A stretch of 18,197 nt of DNA from Nocardioides sp. (GTDB lineage: Bacteria; Actinomycetota; Actinomycetes; Propionibacteriales; Nocardioidaceae). Numbering within the stretch: the stretch's first letter is position 1; the number at the start of each line of letters is the position of its first letter. The notes below the pieces were generated by a model. The model saw only the letters and a program-made list of their open reading frames with translations. It did no database searches and was not told the DNA's origin. Shown piece by piece: positions 17,300 through 18,197 of the stretch. Position numbers and translations under genes: made by a program. The DNA lies in assembly GCA_021731205.1 (NCBI GenBank), contig JAKFXV010000135.1:1-18197 (forward strand). Direction: 5' to 3'.

Positions 17300-17848
17300 A
17301 TGGGAGCCATGACGACCGCGACGCGCAGCGGGGGATTCACCCGTGCTGACCTCGATGCGATGCCCGATGACGGTCGCCGCTACGAACTCATCGACGGTGC
17401 GATCTTCGTGACGCCCTCGCCGCGATTCGTTCACCAAGTCGTCGCGGGCAATCTCTACCTCCGACTTCACGCGCAGTGCCCCGAGGAGCTGCGTCTGCTG
17501 TTTGCGCCCTTCGATGTCGCCCTGGCCGACGACACCGTCGTCGAGCCCGACCTGGTGCTGGCCCCACGTGCCGACTTCTCGGAGAAGGATCTGAGCGTTG
17601 CGCCGATGCTGGCGATCGAGATCTTGTCGCCCAGCACGCGACGGGTCGATCTTTTCGTCAAGCGTGGTCGCTACGAGGAGGCAGGGGTGGGGGCGTACTG
17701 GATCGTCGACCCAGACGAGCCGTCGATCACGGCGTACGAACTCCAAGACGGCGTATTCGCGTCGGGTCCCGTCGCGCGCGGTGAGGAGACGTTCGACGTG
17801 ACCTTCCCGTTCGCGGTCAGTTTCACCCCGAACGAGTTGCTGACCTGA
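17300..17848 (+). CDS. Uma2 family protein (PD-(D/E)XK nuclease fold, DUF820)
   Basis: The function is unproven; the family has a restriction-endonuclease-like fold and is usually annotated as a putative endonuclease. The 182-residue product shows the family pattern: an N-terminal FTRADLDAMPDDGRRYELIDG (13-33), VEPDLVLAPR with D84, LAIEILSPSTRRVDLFVKRG (104-123) with E107 and K121, and YEEAGVGAYWIVDPDEPSI. These positions suggest the acidic and lysine residues of the fold are kept. I chose the ATG at 17300, with GGAAGGGGG just upstream; the ATG at 17309 is an alternative that loses three residues. It is a stand-alone gene, convergent with prpE (7-bp gap) and divergent from dxr, with no toxin-antitoxin or defence partner nearby. 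Multi-copy families of such genes are common in actinobacteria and cyanobacteria. Confidence 0.88.
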   Translation: MGAMTTATRSGGFTRADLDAMPDDGRRYELIDGAIFVTPSPRFVHQVVAGNLYLRLHAQCPEELRLLFAPFDVALADDTVVEPDLVLAPRADFSEKDLSVAPMLAIEILSPSTRRVDLFVKRGRYEEAGVGAYWIVDPDEPSITAYELQDGVFASGPVARGEETFDVTFPFAVSFTPNELLT

Positions 17849-17855
17849 CCGCTTC

Positions 17856-18197
17856 CTAACCGCCCGGGCGGAGGGTCGGGCGGAGCCGGTCGAGCACCGC
17901 CTCGTCCTCGATCGTCGAGGGCACCTGCGGTTGCTTGCCGTCGGCGATCTCGCGCATCGTCTTGCGCAGGATCTTCCCCGAGCGGGTCTTGGGGAGCCCG
18001 CCGACGACGGCCACGTCCTTGAAGGCCGCGACCGCGCCGATCTGTTCGCGCACCATCGCTACCAGTTCCGTGCGCAACTGCTCTCCGGAGATGTCGGCCC
18101 CGGCCTTGAGCACGACGAGCCCCCGCGGGAGCTGTCCCTTGAGCGCGTCGGCGACGCCGATCACCGCGCACTCGGCGACGGCCGGATGTTGGGCGAT
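17856..18197 (-). CDS. prpE: Propionyl-CoA synthetase (AMP-forming), C-terminal 113 residues
   Basis: This is the 3' end of an acyl-CoA synthetase; the rest lies beyond the right edge. The visible part is the C-terminal lid domain of the ANL superfamily: HPAVAECAVIGVADALKGQ, then VREQIGAVAAFKDVAVV and the A10 motif PKTRSGKILRKTMREIADG, with the catalytic lysine in SGK. The wording DALKGQ, EQIGAVAAF, ADGKQPQVPSTIED and the very short tail fit PrpE-type propionyl-CoA synthetases better than acetyl-CoA synthetase Acs, but a related short-chain acyl-CoA synthetase is possible. PrpE would feed propionate to propionyl-CoA. The gene ends 7 bp from the convergent Uma2 gene, with no obvious terminator between them; a CCGCCCGGGCGG palindrome lies at its 3' end. 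Confidence 0.82.
   Translation of the reverse strand: MAQHPAVAECAVIGVADALKGQLPRGLVVLKAGADISGEQLRTELVAMVREQIGAVAAFKDVAVVGGLPKTRSGKILRKTMREIADGKQPQVPSTIEDEAVLDRLRPTLRPGG

Noticed and set aside
16045..17340. Minus-strand open frame (431 codons) overlapping dxr in another frame
   Set aside because: dxr has all its motifs in its own frame; this one is Arg/Gly-rich with no family resemblance.

Overview
The window is high-GC DNA with actinobacterial gene order and domain content: a Gly/Pro/Arg-rich N-terminal linker in IF2, NusA without extra C-terminal domains, a DUF4439 lipoprotein, the proS-GNAT-ispG-rip-dxr order, and frequent GTG/TTG starts. It reads as a chromosomal housekeeping region of a member of the Actinomycetota. 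A Nocardioides-like member of the Propionibacteriales is my guess, not a demonstrated placement. Sixteen protein genes are supported. None is visibly frameshifted, and two (pnp, prpE) are cut by the window edges.

Left half (1-9550), mostly minus strand. Reading in the direction of transcription, the order is rimP, nusA, ylxR, infB, rbfA, truB, ribF, then rpsO and pnp. This is the transcription/translation cluster: ribosome maturation, transcription elongation and antitermination, translation initiation, tRNA psi55, flavin cofactors, S15 and PNPase. It is interrupted by a plus-strand argG of the long, E. coli-like type between ribF and rpsO. argG shares a 254-bp divergent regulatory region with rpsO. 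That region holds a candidate rpsO promoter, a striking 40-bp dyad, and a candidate ARG box upstream of an apparently leaderless argG start.

Right half (9551-18197). A plus-strand lipoprotein gene with a DUF4439 ferritin-like domain diverges from rimP. It converges on a minus-strand run of dxr, rip (site-2 protease), ispG, a two-domain GNAT gene and proS. Dxr and IspG are steps of the MEP isoprenoid pathway. Rip is a membrane intramembrane protease that often sits with them in actinobacteria. Beyond dxr lies a stand-alone plus-strand Uma2-family gene, convergent with the 3' end of a propionyl-CoA synthetase gene.

I found no tRNA, rRNA, CRISPR array, insertion sequence, phage or defence island, and no strong candidate for an undescribed system. 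The most interesting signals are cis-regulatory: the 40-bp dyad, a hairpin that presents the infB Shine-Dalgarno sequence in its loop, a 13-bp rpsO-pnp stem-loop, and -10 elements placed for leaderless transcription at argG, the DUF4439 gene and ispG. All structures and motifs were read by eye, without folding software or database searches.
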